A stretch of 36,546 nt of DNA from Shimia abyssi (GCF_003014475.1 NZ_PYGJ01000025.1:1-36546); one strand, 5' to 3'. Numbered from the stretch's first letter, positions 15,335-24,113 are shown. Numbers and translations: made by a program. Notes: a model not told the origin generated them from the letters alone.

Positions 15335-16861
15335 ATGGCGCAAGCTACTCCCCCCCTTTGGGAATTTGTCGATGTCTGCAAGGCCTATCCCGGCGTGCTG
15401 GCAAACGACAAGGTCTGCATAAAACTCCTTGACGGTTCTATTCACGGGCTGCTTGGTGAAAACGGATGCGGCAAGTCGACGCTGATCAAGACGCTTTCGG
15501 GCGTCCAGCAGCCAGATAGCGGTCAAATCCTGTTCAAAGGAAAGGTTGTCCAGATCAGCGGTCCTCAGGACGCGCGCGACAAAGGAATCGCAACCGTATT
15601 TCAGGAATTCTCCATCGTGCCAACGCTGTCGGTTGGCGAAAATATCTTTCTGGGAAACATGCCCAAAAACCGCTTTGGGGTCATTGATTGGGGCAAAGTG
15701 AACGCCTCTGCTGCGGCTGTTCTTGCGGAAATGGAAATTGATATCAACCCCGAGGCGATTACCGGAAATCTGTCGGTTGGTGAACAGCAATTGGTAGAAA
15801 TCGCCAAGGCCGTCGCCATGAAAGCCCGGATGATCATTCTGGATGAGCCGACCGCGGCTTTGGGCGAAGACGAGATCGAGCGCCTGCACCAGCTATTGCG
15901 CAAAATGCGCGGTCAAGGCACTGCCATTCTCTATGTCTCGCATCGCCTTGACGAGGTGGAGCGCATTGTCGACGAAGTGACGATTTTGCGGTCGGGTCGC
16001 GTGGTGCGCGCCAGCGGTGAAACCGAAATCAACGTGAGTGACATTGTCAGCGCCATGGTCGGCGAAGACATCGCGGAACACTATCCCAAAGAACATAACG
16101 CCAAAAAGGATATAGTGCTGCATGCCGCAAACCTGTCGACTAAAAACGGCGTTGAGGATGCCAGTTTTGATTTGCACAAAGGCGAGGTTTTAGGGCTTGG
16201 CGGGGTGTTGGGCAGTGGCCGCACCGAGATTGCCCGTGCCCTGTTCGGTGTCGACGCTTTGACGGGCGGCACCGTGACCCTGAATGGCGCCCCCTTAAAG
16301 GTCCGAAATGAGATCAATGCCATTGAAGCAGGTCTTGCGCTTGTGCCCGAGAACCGTAAATTTGACGGCTTGTTCTTCAATTTCCGCGCCAGCGGCAACA
16401 TTACCGCGGCGTCGTTGGGCGGCTTGTCCAGGCTCGGCATCCTAGATTTAAACGCAGAAGATGCCGGCACGCACAAGCTGATCAAGGAGCTGGAGATTTC
16501 GCCACAAGCCGAACAGAAAACCGTGAATTTTCTGTCTGGTGGCAATCAGCAAAAGATCGTGATTGCCCGCTGGCTGTTTTCCGACGCGAAGGTCCTGATC
16601 TTCGATGAACCTACGCAGGGCATTGATATCGGTGCGAAAATTGCCGTCTACAAACTCATCAACGCGCTGACACGCGCGGGGAAATCCATCATTCTCATCA
16701 GCTCGGATCATGACGAGCTTTTGGCGATGAGTGACCGGATCGCCGTCGTGCAGCACGGCAATATCAGCCGAACGGTTTCGGCTTCTGATCTTACCCATGA
16801 CGACCTGGTGCGGGCTTCTGCGACGCAGATAACCCACGCGGCGACGGAGGAACGCCAATGA
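15335..16861 (+). CDS. Sugar ABC transporter ATPase of system 3 (RbsA type)
   Basis: 508 residues, two ABC domains. Domain 1: Walker A GENGCGKST near residue 43, LSVGEQQLVEIAKAV, Walker B MIILDEPTAAL. Domain 2: a better preserved loop GVLGSGRTEI, signature LSGGNQQKIVIARWL and Walker B VLIFDEPTQGIDIG. It powers the permease at 16858, whose ATG overlaps its stop by 4 bp. No clear ribosome binding site precedes the ATG at 15335, so translation initiation may be weak; this agrees with the hairpin upstream in keeping the ATPase level below that of the binding protein. Confidence 0.92.
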   Translation: MAQATPPLWEFVDVCKAYPGVLANDKVCIKLLDGSIHGLLGENGCGKSTLIKTLSGVQQPDSGQILFKGKVVQISGPQDARDKGIATVFQEFSIVPTLSVGENIFLGNMPKNRFGVIDWGKVNASAAAVLAEMEIDINPEAITGNLSVGEQQLVEIAKAVAMKARMIILDEPTAALGEDEIERLHQLLRKMRGQGTAILYVSHRLDEVERIVDEVTILRSGRVVRASGETEINVSDIVSAMVGEDIAEHYPKEHNAKKDIVLHAANLSTKNGVEDASFDLHKGEVLGLGGVLGSGRTEIARALFGVDALTGGTVTLNGAPLKVRNEINAIEAGLALVPENRKFDGLFFNFRASGNITAASLGGLSRLGILDLNAEDAGTHKLIKELEISPQAEQKTVNFLSGGNQQKIVIARWLFSDAKVLIFDEPTQGIDIGAKIAVYKLINALTRAGKSIILISSDHDELLAMSDRIAVVQHGNISRTVSASDLTHDDLVRASATQITHAATEERQ

Positions 16862-17877
16862 AACGTGTATTTGACTCACAATTGATCGGGCCCTTTGCAG
16901 CCATGGTGATTGTCATGCTTGTGGTAGCCCTGACGACGGATCGGTTCCTGAGCCCGGGAAACCTGTCGAACCTGTCTCTTCAAGTGAGCATCGTCGCCCT
17001 GATCGCCATTGGCTCTACGATCGTCATCTTCGCGGCAGGCATTGATCTGAGTTCCGGGTCCATGGTGGCCTTGTTGACGATGATCCTGGCGCAATTTCTA
17101 AAGGTTGCAGGTATTCCGCTGTTGCTTGCGGTGCCACTTATCCTGATCGTTGGCGGCCTTCTGGGGTTGGCGCTTGGGATGATCACCGCCTATGGTCGCA
17201 TCCCGTCCTTTATCACGACTCTGGCCGCGCTGATCGCCTTCAGGGGGCTGGCGCTGACGTTCAACAACGGGTCGCCGATCTTTTCGCTCGATCCGGCTCT
17301 GGAGCCGCTGTTCTACGGCAAGATTGCGGGCATTCCGATGCCGTTTTTCTATCTTGTCTTCTTTTATGCACTCGCCTCATTCATGATGAATTTCACCAAA
17401 CTGGGCCGCGAAATCTATGCCGTCGGTGGAAACCCCGCGGCGGCAGTTCTGACGGGCATCAACGTACGCAAGGTACAGACACTGACCTTTGTGATTGCCG
17501 GCTTCATGACGGCAGTTGGTGCGGTGCTGATGTCTGCCCGTTTGAATTCTGGCTCTCCCAATTACGGCCAGACTCTCGAATTACAGGCCATCGCGGCTGC
17601 AGTTGTGGGCGGTGCCAGTCTTGCGGGCGGACGGGGCAATATCCTCGCCACGCTCATGGGGGCGATGACCATCGTGATCGTTCAGAACGGTCTTAACCTG
17701 AATGCGGCACCGTCATCAGTCCAAAACATCGTGTTGGGCGCGATCATTCTGCTCGCAGTTGGCATCGACATGTGGCGCACGGAAATTTCGACACTGCTTG
17801 CACGCGTTCTGGGACGCTCGGACCAATCCCCGCAAGGGGCGGGTACGGCTAAACCTGCGCTTTCAAAGGACAACTGA
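16858..17877 (+). CDS. Sugar ABC permease of system 3 (RbsC type)
   Basis: 339 residues, usual family length. It contains the motif AAGIDLSSGSMVAL near residue 60, RIPSFITTLAALIAFRG, and AIAAAVVGGASLAGGRGNILA near residue 245, with multiple hydrophobic segments and a short polar C-terminal tail. It forms the inner-membrane channel of ABC system 3. ATG overlaps the ATPase stop; the next gene starts 2 bp after its own stop, so the message is continuous. Confidence 0.92.
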   Translation: MKRVFDSQLIGPFAAMVIVMLVVALTTDRFLSPGNLSNLSLQVSIVALIAIGSTIVIFAAGIDLSSGSMVALLTMILAQFLKVAGIPLLLAVPLILIVGGLLGLALGMITAYGRIPSFITTLAALIAFRGLALTFNNGSPIFSLDPALEPLFYGKIAGIPMPFFYLVFFYALASFMMNFTKLGREIYAVGGNPAAAVLTGINVRKVQTLTFVIAGFMTAVGAVLMSARLNSGSPNYGQTLELQAIAAAVVGGASLAGGRGNILATLMGAMTIVIVQNGLNLNAAPSSVQNIVLGAIILLAVGIDMWRTEISTLLARVLGRSDQSPQGAGTAKPALSKDN

Positions 17878-17879
17878 AC

Positions 17880-18668
17880 ATGGACCTCGGATTGACAGAT
17901 AAACTGGTTTTGGTCACGGGTTCGGGTTCGGGCATCGGCAAATCCACCGCAAAAACATATCTGGAGGAAGGCGCGCGCGTGATCGTGCACGCGTTGACCC
18001 AGGCTGAGGTCGATGCAGCCATCGCTGATCTGTCTGACCTCGGAGAAGTTGTCGGAAAATCGGGTGACTTGACCAACTTGGAGGATGCCAACGCGCTTTG
18101 CGCATTTGCCCAAGCTCATGGGGATTTGGATGTTTTGGTCAACAATGTCGGTATCTTCTCGGTCAAGGCCTTTGAAGACCTGACCGACGATGACTGGATG
18201 ACCTATTTCAACATCAATGTGCTGAGTGCCGTGCGCATCAGCCGGGTCATCCTGCCCGCGATGTTAAAGCGGGGCAGCGGATCGATTGTGAATCTGGCCA
18301 GCGAAGCAGGCGTCAAACCGCTGCCGCAAATGGTGCATTACTCGGTGACCAAAACGGCGATGCTGGGGTTGACGCGTGGCATGGCCGAGTTGACCAAAGG
18401 CTCCAAAGTCCGCGTGAATTCGGTGCTGCCCGGCCCGACATGGACCGAGGGCGTCGAGGCCTATTTTGTCGGTCTGGCCGAACAAAAGGGCCAGCCGATG
18501 GGCGACATCATCGACAACTACTTCAAATCGGACGAACCGACCTCTTTGATCCAACGCTTTGTAAAGGCCGAAGAAGTGTCCCGCACCATTGTGACGGTGT
18601 CGGCAAATCCGGCGGCCAATGGCGCTGCGCACCGTGTCGAAGGCGGCATCATCCGCAGCATTCTGTAA
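17880..18668 (+). CDS. Short-chain dehydrogenase/reductase (SDR 1)
   Basis: 262 residues, classical SDR. Cofactor motif TGSGSGIG (13-20), NNVG (88-91), and catalytic S141, Y154 and K158 (HYSVTKTA). It oxidises or reduces a secondary alcohol or sugar with NAD(P); as the first enzyme gene after the transporter, it is a candidate sugar dehydrogenase producing the lactone for the SMP-30 protein. That role is inference. AAGGA stands about 9 nt before the ATG at 17880, which is 2 bp after the permease stop. Confidence 0.88.
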   Translation: MDLGLTDKLVLVTGSGSGIGKSTAKTYLEEGARVIVHALTQAEVDAAIADLSDLGEVVGKSGDLTNLEDANALCAFAQAHGDLDVLVNNVGIFSVKAFEDLTDDDWMTYFNINVLSAVRISRVILPAMLKRGSGSIVNLASEAGVKPLPQMVHYSVTKTAMLGLTRGMAELTKGSKVRVNSVLPGPTWTEGVEAYFVGLAEQKGQPMGDIIDNYFKSDEPTSLIQRFVKAEEVSRTIVTVSANPAANGAAHRVEGGIIRSIL

Positions 18669-18696
18669 TCAACGAAAACCTAAAAGGAGCGAGCAT

Positions 18697-19191
18697 ATGA
18701 GCGCACTTACATTCTCTCACATCGGGATCACTGTTCCGGATCTGGATAAAGCTGTTGAATTCTATTCCAAGGCGTTTGGCCTATACGTGATCATGGGACC
18801 TACCGAAGTCCACCACGATGACAGCGCAATCGGCCAAATGTGCGACGATGTCTTCGGCGAGGGCTGGGGCAAGTTTCGGATTGCGCATATGTCGATGGGT
18901 GATGGTGTGGGCATCGAGCTGTTTGAATTCCCCAACACGGTGGAAGAAGAACGCCCCTTTGAATACTGGCGCCGTGGCCTGTTTCACTTCTGCGTGCAGG
19001 ACGACAATGTCGAAGAGCGCGTAAAAATCATCGAGGCGCTGGGCGGCAAACAACGCATGAGCCAGGTTCGCGAGTACTATCCCGGCGAAAAGCCTTACCG
19101 CATGGTCTATATGGAAGACCCTTTTGGCAACATCTTCGAACTTTATAGCCACTCTTACGAGCTGACCTATTCGGCAGGCGCATATGTCTGA
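18697..19191 (+). CDS. Glyoxalase/VOC-superfamily metalloprotein
   Basis: 164 residues from the ATG at 18697, preceded by AAAAGGAG; the frame is open upstream, but only through the end of the SDR gene. Two VOC modules provide the four metal ligands expected: His in FSHIGITVPDLDKAVEFY, Glu in VGIELFEFPN, His in LFHFCVQD and Glu in NIFELYSHSYE. VOC enzymes include glyoxalase I, dioxygenases and epimerases. The presence of a methylglyoxal synthase at the end of this operon makes a methylglyoxal-related role worth considering, but the sequence is not closely like classical glyoxalase I. The last 8 bp overlap the next gene. Confidence 0.85.
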   Translation: MSALTFSHIGITVPDLDKAVEFYSKAFGLYVIMGPTEVHHDDSAIGQMCDDVFGEGWGKFRIAHMSMGDGVGIELFEFPNTVEEERPFEYWRRGLFHFCVQDDNVEERVKIIEALGGKQRMSQVREYYPGEKPYRMVYMEDPFGNIFELYSHSYELTYSAGAYV

Positions 19192-20218
19192 TACCGGCGC
19201 AACCCCTTTCCGGTCTGACCGCCCCAAAGTCGTGATCACGGATTACGACTTTGGGGATGTCGATGTGGAGCGCGCCATTCTTGAAAAAGTGGGCGCGCAA
19301 GTCATCGCCTTGCAGGCCAAGACAGAAGCAGACCTGTTCGAGGCCGCCGAAGACTGTGCGGCTATGGTGAACCAGTATGCGCGGATTGGGTCGGAGACTA
19401 TTTCGCGCATGCAAAAGTGCGAGGTGATTGCCCGTTACGGCGTGGGTGTCGACATCGTCGATGTCAAAGCCGCCACCAACCGCAATATCCTTGTCACTAA
19501 TGTGCAGAACTACTGCACAGAAGAAGTTGCGGATCACGCAATTTCGCTTTGGCTCACGCTGGCTCGCAAGTTGCCAGACTATGATCGCGCAACCCACAAA
19601 GGCATTTGGCAATGGCAAAGCGGCAAGCCGATTAACCGGCTACGTGGGCGTACTATGGGCGTCGTGTCCTTCGGCAAGATTGGACAGGCGATCGCCGTAC
19701 GGGCGCGTGCCTTTGGCGTGAACGTCATTGCTTTTGACCCCTTCCTGCCCGAAGCCGTTGCAAAAGAGCACGGCGCGGAACTGGTGTCGAAGGCCGATCT
19801 GTTGGCGCGTTCGGACTATATCTTGATGCAGGCCCCGATGACGCCGGAAACCCGCTATTTCCTGTCAGATGCAGAGTTTGCGGCGATGAAACCGGGAGCG
19901 ATCCTTGTCAACACGGGCCGTGGGCCAACTGTCGACAACAAGGCGCTGTATCGTGCTTTGACCGATGGGCATTTGTGTTCTGCGGGGCTGGATGATCCTG
20001 AAGAAGAACCGGCGAAACGCGCAAGCTGGGATCCGGCTGACAACCCAATTTTCACACTGCCGAACGTGCTCGTGACACCGCACGCCGCCTACTACTCGGA
20101 AGAATCGATCATGGCCGCGCGCACCATCGCCGCGACTCAGGTGGCCAAAGTTCTGACCGGCCAGAAACCCGATTACACCGTCAATGCACAGGCATTGGCC
20201 GCAACAGCTGCACAATAG
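19184..20218 (+). CDS. D-isomer-specific 2-hydroxyacid dehydrogenase
   Basis: 344 residues. Rossmann motif GVVSFGKIG (159-167) and the catalytic set R246 (NTGRGP), Glu near 275 (DDPEEEP) and H300 (VTPHAAYYSEES), as in the phosphoglycerate/CtBP-like branch. It interconverts a 2-keto acid and a D-2-hydroxyacid with NAD(P). In this operon it may reduce or oxidise a sugar-derived hydroxy acid; the substrate cannot be read from the sequence. The start overlaps the VOC gene by 8 bp and AGG lies 5 nt upstream of the ATG. Confidence 0.9.
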   Translation: MSDTGATPFRSDRPKVVITDYDFGDVDVERAILEKVGAQVIALQAKTEADLFEAAEDCAAMVNQYARIGSETISRMQKCEVIARYGVGVDIVDVKAATNRNILVTNVQNYCTEEVADHAISLWLTLARKLPDYDRATHKGIWQWQSGKPINRLRGRTMGVVSFGKIGQAIAVRARAFGVNVIAFDPFLPEAVAKEHGAELVSKADLLARSDYILMQAPMTPETRYFLSDAEFAAMKPGAILVNTGRGPTVDNKALYRALTDGHLCSAGLDDPEEEPAKRASWDPADNPIFTLPNVLVTPHAAYYSEESIMAARTIAATQVAKVLTGQKPDYTVNAQALAATAAQ

Positions 20219-20227
20219 GAGACAACC

Positions 20228-20917
20228 ATGCCAGATGTGAGCACAGACCTTAGGGTCTTTAATGACTTTGAACGAAATCCGGAGCTTTTGAAGAAGTTCG
20301 ACAAGGTGTTGGAGGCGTATTCCGCCGCTGCCATCTTTGCCGACGTTCAGTATCGTACCGGCGTGATGGACAGCGCCATCAAACCTGCGTTTCGTTCAAA
20401 AGTAACAGGTCAGGCCGTGACAGTTCAGCTGTCAAAAGGTGATCTGGTCGATCCTTTGCGGGCGCTGGAAATGGCCCAACCCGGTGACGTGATCGTCGTG
20501 GATGCAGGAGGTGATGAGCAAACGTCGGTCTGCGGTGGCCTTATGGGCGGTCTGGCCCAGAACCGTGGCATCCGAGGCATGATCGTGGACGGCACCGGTC
20601 GCGACACGGACGAGCTCGAAGACATCAACTGGCCGATTTGGACCAAGGCTATCACACCGCGTGGCACCCACACGATGTTCTCGGGTCGCAAGGAAGAGCT
20701 GTCGATCAACGTGCCAATCGCCTGTGGCGGCGTCGTCGTGAATCCTGGCGACTTTATCGTGGCCGATCTGATGGGTGTTGTTGTGATCCCGCAAGAGATT
20801 GCCGAAGAAACCGTCCGTCTGGCGCAAGAACAGGCCGACCGCGAAGAGGAAACCCGCAAATGGGTTGCTCAAGGCAAGACAGTTGAGGATTTGCTGAATG
20901 AATTCGGTCGCATTTGA
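20228..20917 (+). CDS. RraA-like family protein (keto-acid aldolase/decarboxylase type)
   Basis: 229 residues of the RraA/HMG-aldolase fold. The family block GGLAQNRGIRGMIVDGTGRD contains the conserved Arg-Asp of the pyruvate-binding, metal-assisted site. Members include 4-hydroxy-4-methyl-2-oxoglutarate aldolases, oxaloacetate decarboxylases and RNase E regulators. Here a sugar-acid or keto-acid role fits the neighbours better than RNase E control. The acidic residue often found in the G-E-L segment is replaced (CGGLMGG), so activity may differ. GGAG precedes the ATG at 20228, 9 bp after the previous stop; the end overlaps dgoK by 20 bp. Confidence 0.87.
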   Translation: MPDVSTDLRVFNDFERNPELLKKFDKVLEAYSAAAIFADVQYRTGVMDSAIKPAFRSKVTGQAVTVQLSKGDLVDPLRALEMAQPGDVIVVDAGGDEQTSVCGGLMGGLAQNRGIRGMIVDGTGRDTDELEDINWPIWTKAITPRGTHTMFSGRKEELSINVPIACGGVVVNPGDFIVADLMGVVVIPQEIAEETVRLAQEQADREEETRKWVAQGKTVEDLLNEFGRI

Positions 20918-21815
20918 ACCTGCCCTGATCGGTCTAGATTGGGGAACGTCTTCGCTTCGTGCGTTTCTCATCAGCTCTGACGGTGATGTGCTGGATGAAA
21001 TCTCCACCTCCCAGGGGATTATGCACGTGAAAGGTCGCGATTTCGACGCGGCCTTTCACGGTCTTATCCAGAACTGGCACAGCGTTGGCCCTTTGCCGGT
21101 GATCGCTTCCGGCATGATCACCAGCCGCAACGGCTGGCAAGAAACACCCTATGTGAGTGTGCCTGCTGGCAAGGGCGAGCTGGCTAATGCTCTCGTGCCG
21201 TTCACCTCCTCAAAGGGCATATCGGTTCACTTTGTGACCGGGATGACCGCGAACCACAACGGGGCACCAGATGTCATGCGTGGAGAAGAAACGCAGATCA
21301 TCGGTGCGGCGGCGATGGGATTGGGGGATGGGCTCTATGTACTTCCCGGAACCCACAGCAAATGGCTCTTGGCCGAGGACGGCGGCATTGAAGATTACAA
21401 AACGTATATGACCGGAGAACTGTTCGGGGCGATCAGAAACCACACGATCCTCGGAACGTTCATGGAGGAGGGCGCCTTCAACAAGGAAGGGTTTGTCATC
21501 GGCGTTAACGCAGGTCTCTCGGCTGACGCTGATTTGCTACACACCTTGTTTCATGTCCGCACCATGCCGTTGTTTGACAAGATTTCGCCCAGGATGACAG
21601 CGGACTACCTCTCAGGCATGCTTATTGGTGCAGAAATCACGTCCGGAACCGCCAGCGGTGGGGATCAACCCGTCACGCTTGTGGGACGCGGTGATCTAAC
21701 GGATCGATACGAAATCGCCCTGTCGATTGCCGGTCGAGAAAGCCGCAGAGCCCCCGAAAACATTTGCGCGCGCGGTCATTTTGAAATTGCTAAATCCGCA
21801 GGGTTGCTGTCATGA
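20898..21815 (+). CDS. dgoK: 2-dehydro-3-deoxygalactonokinase
   Basis: 305 residues, matching the DgoK family throughout: N-terminal phosphate-binding ALIGLDWGTSSLRAFL, SGMITSRNGWQETPY, PDVMRGEETQIIGA, LPGTHSKWLL and TYMTGELFGA. It phosphorylates 2-keto-3-deoxygalactonate with ATP to KDPGal. The product is the substrate of the aldolase encoded next, whose ATG overlaps this stop by 4 bp. GAGGA lies about 9 nt before the ATG at 20898, inside the end of the RraA-like gene. Confidence 0.93.
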   Translation: MNSVAFEPALIGLDWGTSSLRAFLISSDGDVLDEISTSQGIMHVKGRDFDAAFHGLIQNWHSVGPLPVIASGMITSRNGWQETPYVSVPAGKGELANALVPFTSSKGISVHFVTGMTANHNGAPDVMRGEETQIIGAAAMGLGDGLYVLPGTHSKWLLAEDGGIEDYKTYMTGELFGAIRNHTILGTFMEEGAFNKEGFVIGVNAGLSADADLLHTLFHVRTMPLFDKISPRMTADYLSGMLIGAEITSGTASGGDQPVTLVGRGDLTDRYEIALSIAGRESRRAPENICARGHFEIAKSAGLLS

Positions 21816-22444
21816 GCCTTTGGGAAGATGCATTGTCTGACAATGCGATGATCGCAATTCTGAGGGGGCTGCACCCCGACAATGCGGTCGAGGTTGCAGA
21901 TATTCTGATTGAAGCGGGATTTCGGATTATCGAAGTCCCGATGAATTCACCTGAACCGCTGAAATCAATCGAGGCCATCGCCAGCAAGCATGGTGACACG
22001 ACAGTTATCGGGGCTGGCACGGTATTGACCGAGCAGCAAACGACGGATGTCGTGAGCGCCGGTGGCCAAATCATTGTGTCTCCAAATATGAACCCTGCTA
22101 TTGGTCGTCTAACAGTCGCGCTGGGCGCAAAGTGGTGTCCCGGTGTTATGACGCCAACCGAAGCCTTTGAGGCGCTGGAGATCGGGGCATCCGTGCTCAA
22201 GTTTTTCCCTGCCGAACTGGTTCCGCCCAAGGCCATTTCCGCGATGCGGGCAGTGTTGCCCCAAGACGCGGTTGTTGCGGCTGTTGGGGGCATAACCCCC
22301 GAAACGATGTCGGACTATTTCATTGCGGGATCAAACGGATTTGGCCTCGGGTCGGCGTTGTTCAAGCCGGAGTATGAGCTTGATGATCTGCGCCAACGCG
22401 CCGATGCGTTTGTAAAGTCCTATAGAACGTTGGTTTCGTCATGA
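21812..22444 (+). CDS. dgoA: 2-dehydro-3-deoxy-6-phosphogalactonate aldolase
   Basis: 210 residues, KDPG/KDPGal class I aldolase. Motifs: AILRG (15-19), catalytic E41 in EVPMNSPEP, GAGTVLT, SPNMN, PGVMTPTEAF, Schiff-base K130 in LKFFPAE, and GGITPETM...GFGLGSALF for phosphate binding. The E-x-P-x-N-S-P pattern is that of DgoA rather than the Eda group. It splits KDPGal to pyruvate and glyceraldehyde 3-phosphate. ATG overlaps the dgoK stop; its own stop overlaps the next ATG by 4 bp. Confidence 0.93.
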   Translation: MSLWEDALSDNAMIAILRGLHPDNAVEVADILIEAGFRIIEVPMNSPEPLKSIEAIASKHGDTTVIGAGTVLTEQQTTDVVSAGGQIIVSPNMNPAIGRLTVALGAKWCPGVMTPTEAFEALEIGASVLKFFPAELVPPKAISAMRAVLPQDAVVAAVGGITPETMSDYFIAGSNGFGLGSALFKPEYELDDLRQRADAFVKSYRTLVSS

Positions 22445-23145
22445 TGGGGCAGGTCGTTGTCACCGGAGGAACCCGGGGCATCGGGGCAGGGGTGTGCGAC
22501 GTCCTGCTCCAAAATGGTTATGACGTGATCGCGGCGACGGTAGATCAGGGCGAGATTGACACCTTTCAAGGATCATCCGACATCCGGTTGCAAAAGCTTG
22601 ATGTCACCGATGATGGCGCTGTCGCGGACTTTCTTGCAGGTGTCGGGCCCATGGTCGGGCTGGTCAATTGCGCGGGTATTTTGCGCCGCGCAGATGAATA
22701 TGACATCGAGGTTTTCAAGAGGGTGATCGATGTGAACCTGACCGGCACAATGCGATGCTGTCTTGCCGCGTATCCCTTGCTTGCTGCCAGCAATGGTGCG
22801 ATCGTCAACACGGCCTCGATGCTCAGCACCTTTGGGGGGCCGCTTGTTCCGGCCTATTCTGCTTCAAAAGGGGGCGTCGCACAGTTGACCAAAGCCTTGG
22901 CAGGCAAATGGGCCGATGACGGTATTCGGGTCAATGCGATTGCGCCGGGCTGGATCGAAACCGAAATGACGCAAGGCCTGCGCGACGATACCACACGCGG
23001 AGACGCAATACTTGCCCGCACCCCCATGAAGCGCTGGGGGCAAACAAACGAGGTGGGCGAGTTGGTCAATTGGCTTTTGTCGCCCAAAGCCAGTTTCGTG
23101 ACTGGAGCCGTCTATCCGGTTGATGGCGGCTATCTTGCAATGTGA
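22441..23145 (+). CDS. Short-chain dehydrogenase/reductase (SDR 2)
   Basis: 234 residues. TGGTRGIG (8-15), NCAG (76-79), catalytic S126, Y139 and K143 (YSASKGG), and the C-terminal DGGYLAM typical of SDRs. It could be the sugar or sugar-acid dehydrogenase of the operon (galactose- or fucose-dehydrogenase-like) or a keto-acid reductase; the sequence does not decide. The 4-bp overlap with dgoA argues for a direct role in the same pathway. Confidence 0.87.
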   Translation: MMGQVVVTGGTRGIGAGVCDVLLQNGYDVIAATVDQGEIDTFQGSSDIRLQKLDVTDDGAVADFLAGVGPMVGLVNCAGILRRADEYDIEVFKRVIDVNLTGTMRCCLAAYPLLAASNGAIVNTASMLSTFGGPLVPAYSASKGGVAQLTKALAGKWADDGIRVNAIAPGWIETEMTQGLRDDTTRGDAILARTPMKRWGQTNEVGELVNWLLSPKASFVTGAVYPVDGGYLAM

Positions 23146-23155
23146 GGAACCTAAA

Positions 23156-23680
23156 GTGATAGTTAAAACAGACGCCGATCCGCTGACGCCTTATCAATTG
23201 CCCTTTCCCAAAGACGCATTGAACGAAATCGTTATCCCGCACGCCATTCCGGAAGATGACCGACTGTGGGTGCCGCAGGCCGAGAACGTCTGGTTTCGGC
23301 CTTTGTGTCTGAGCCGGTCACAGGGGTATTGGGTGAACCTGTTAAAAGTGCGCAAATCGGGCGTGCTGTCGCGCCACCGCCATCCCCAGCCCGTGCACGG
23401 GTTTGTTCTTAAGGGAAGGTGGCACTACCTCGAACATGACTGGACGGCCGAGGCCGGCGGGTACGTCTTTGAACCCCCAGGAGAGACGCATACACTTGTC
23501 GTGCCAGATGGTGTTGAAGAAATGATCACGCTTTTTCAGGTTAACGGGGTGATGTGTTATGTCGATCCTTATGGCGAGGTTCTGGGATACGAGGACGTCT
23601 TTACCAAAATAGACCTGTGCAGAAAGCACTTCACAGAAGTCGGACTTGGAGAAGACTATGTCGATCAGTTCATCAGGTAG
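23156..23680 (+). CDS. Cupin protein, dihydroxyacetophenone-dioxygenase-like
   Basis: 174 residues from the GTG at 23156 (GAGGA 9 nt upstream); an ATG further left lies within the SDR gene and has no ribosome binding site. A cupin barrel with probable metal ligands is visible in [16 protein letters not shown] and [10 protein letters not shown]. It resembles proteins annotated as 2,4'-dihydroxyacetophenone dioxygenase family, a label given to many cupins of unknown substrate. In this sugar operon an isomerase, epimerase or lyase on a keto sugar is as likely as an oxygenase. The end overlaps the methylglyoxal synthase gene by 23 bp. Confidence 0.78.
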   Translation: MIVKTDADPLTPYQLPFPKDALNEIVIPHAIPEDDRLWVPQAENVWFRPLCLSRSQGYWVNLLKVRKSGVLSRHRHPQPVHGFVLKGRWHYLEHDWTAEAGGYVFEPPGETHTLVVPDGVEEMITLFQVNGVMCYVDPYGEVLGYEDVFTKIDLCRKHFTEVGLGEDYVDQFIR

Positions 23681-24062
23681 AACCTATCGCGTTGCCCTGG
23701 TGGCACATGACGCGCAAAAGCAACGCATGGTGGAATGGGTTGGTGAAAACAGGGACGTATTTGACGACGCCAAGATTTTCTCTACCGGTACAACGGGCGG
23801 GTTGTTGCTGAAGTCCTATCCTGATCTGAAGGTAACGCCGCTAAAGAGCGGTCCATTAGGAGGGGATCAGCAGATCGGCGCCCTGATCTGCGAAGAAAAG
23901 TTGGATGCACTAATTTTCTTCACGGATCCTTTGTCGCCGTTGCCACATGATGTGGATGTGAAGGCGTTGACGCGTCTGGCGACCGTGTATGACCTGCCAA
24001 GCGCCTGTAGCCCATCTACAGCCAACCTGATTGTGCACGGGATGCGCGACACATTTCTGTGA
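23658..24062 (+). CDS. mgsA: Methylglyoxal synthase
   Basis: 134 residues from the ATG at 23658, with GGAG 6-7 nt upstream. The catalytic framework of MgsA is complete: H17-D18 ([10 protein letters not shown]), GTTGG at 44-48, D70 in [13 protein letters not shown]90 in IFFTDPL, and H97 and D100 in [10 protein letters not shown]. These correspond to E. coli His19, Asp20, Asp71, Asp91, His98 and Asp101. The enzyme converts dihydroxyacetone phosphate to methylglyoxal and phosphate. As the last gene of the KDPGal operon, it could relieve triose-phosphate build-up when glyceraldehyde 3-phosphate is produced quickly. Methylglyoxal is toxic, so linkage to one sugar operon suggests controlled use. 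Confidence 0.93.
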   Translation: MSISSSGRTYRVALVAHDAQKQRMVEWVGENRDVFDDAKIFSTGTTGGLLLKSYPDLKVTPLKSGPLGGDQQIGALICEEKLDALIFFTDPLSPLPHDVDVKALTRLATVYDLPSACSPSTANLIVHGMRDTFL

Positions 24063-24113
24063 GAGTGTCTTGGGTTATGTTCTGTCCTGGGCTTGACTGG
24101 GACCCAAGGGCCG

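Noticed and set aside
24069..24108. CTTGGGT...ACCCAAG inverted repeat between mgsA and regulator 2
   Set aside because: Seven pairs with a 26-nt loop and no T-run; too weak to call a terminator, although the convergent position would suit one.
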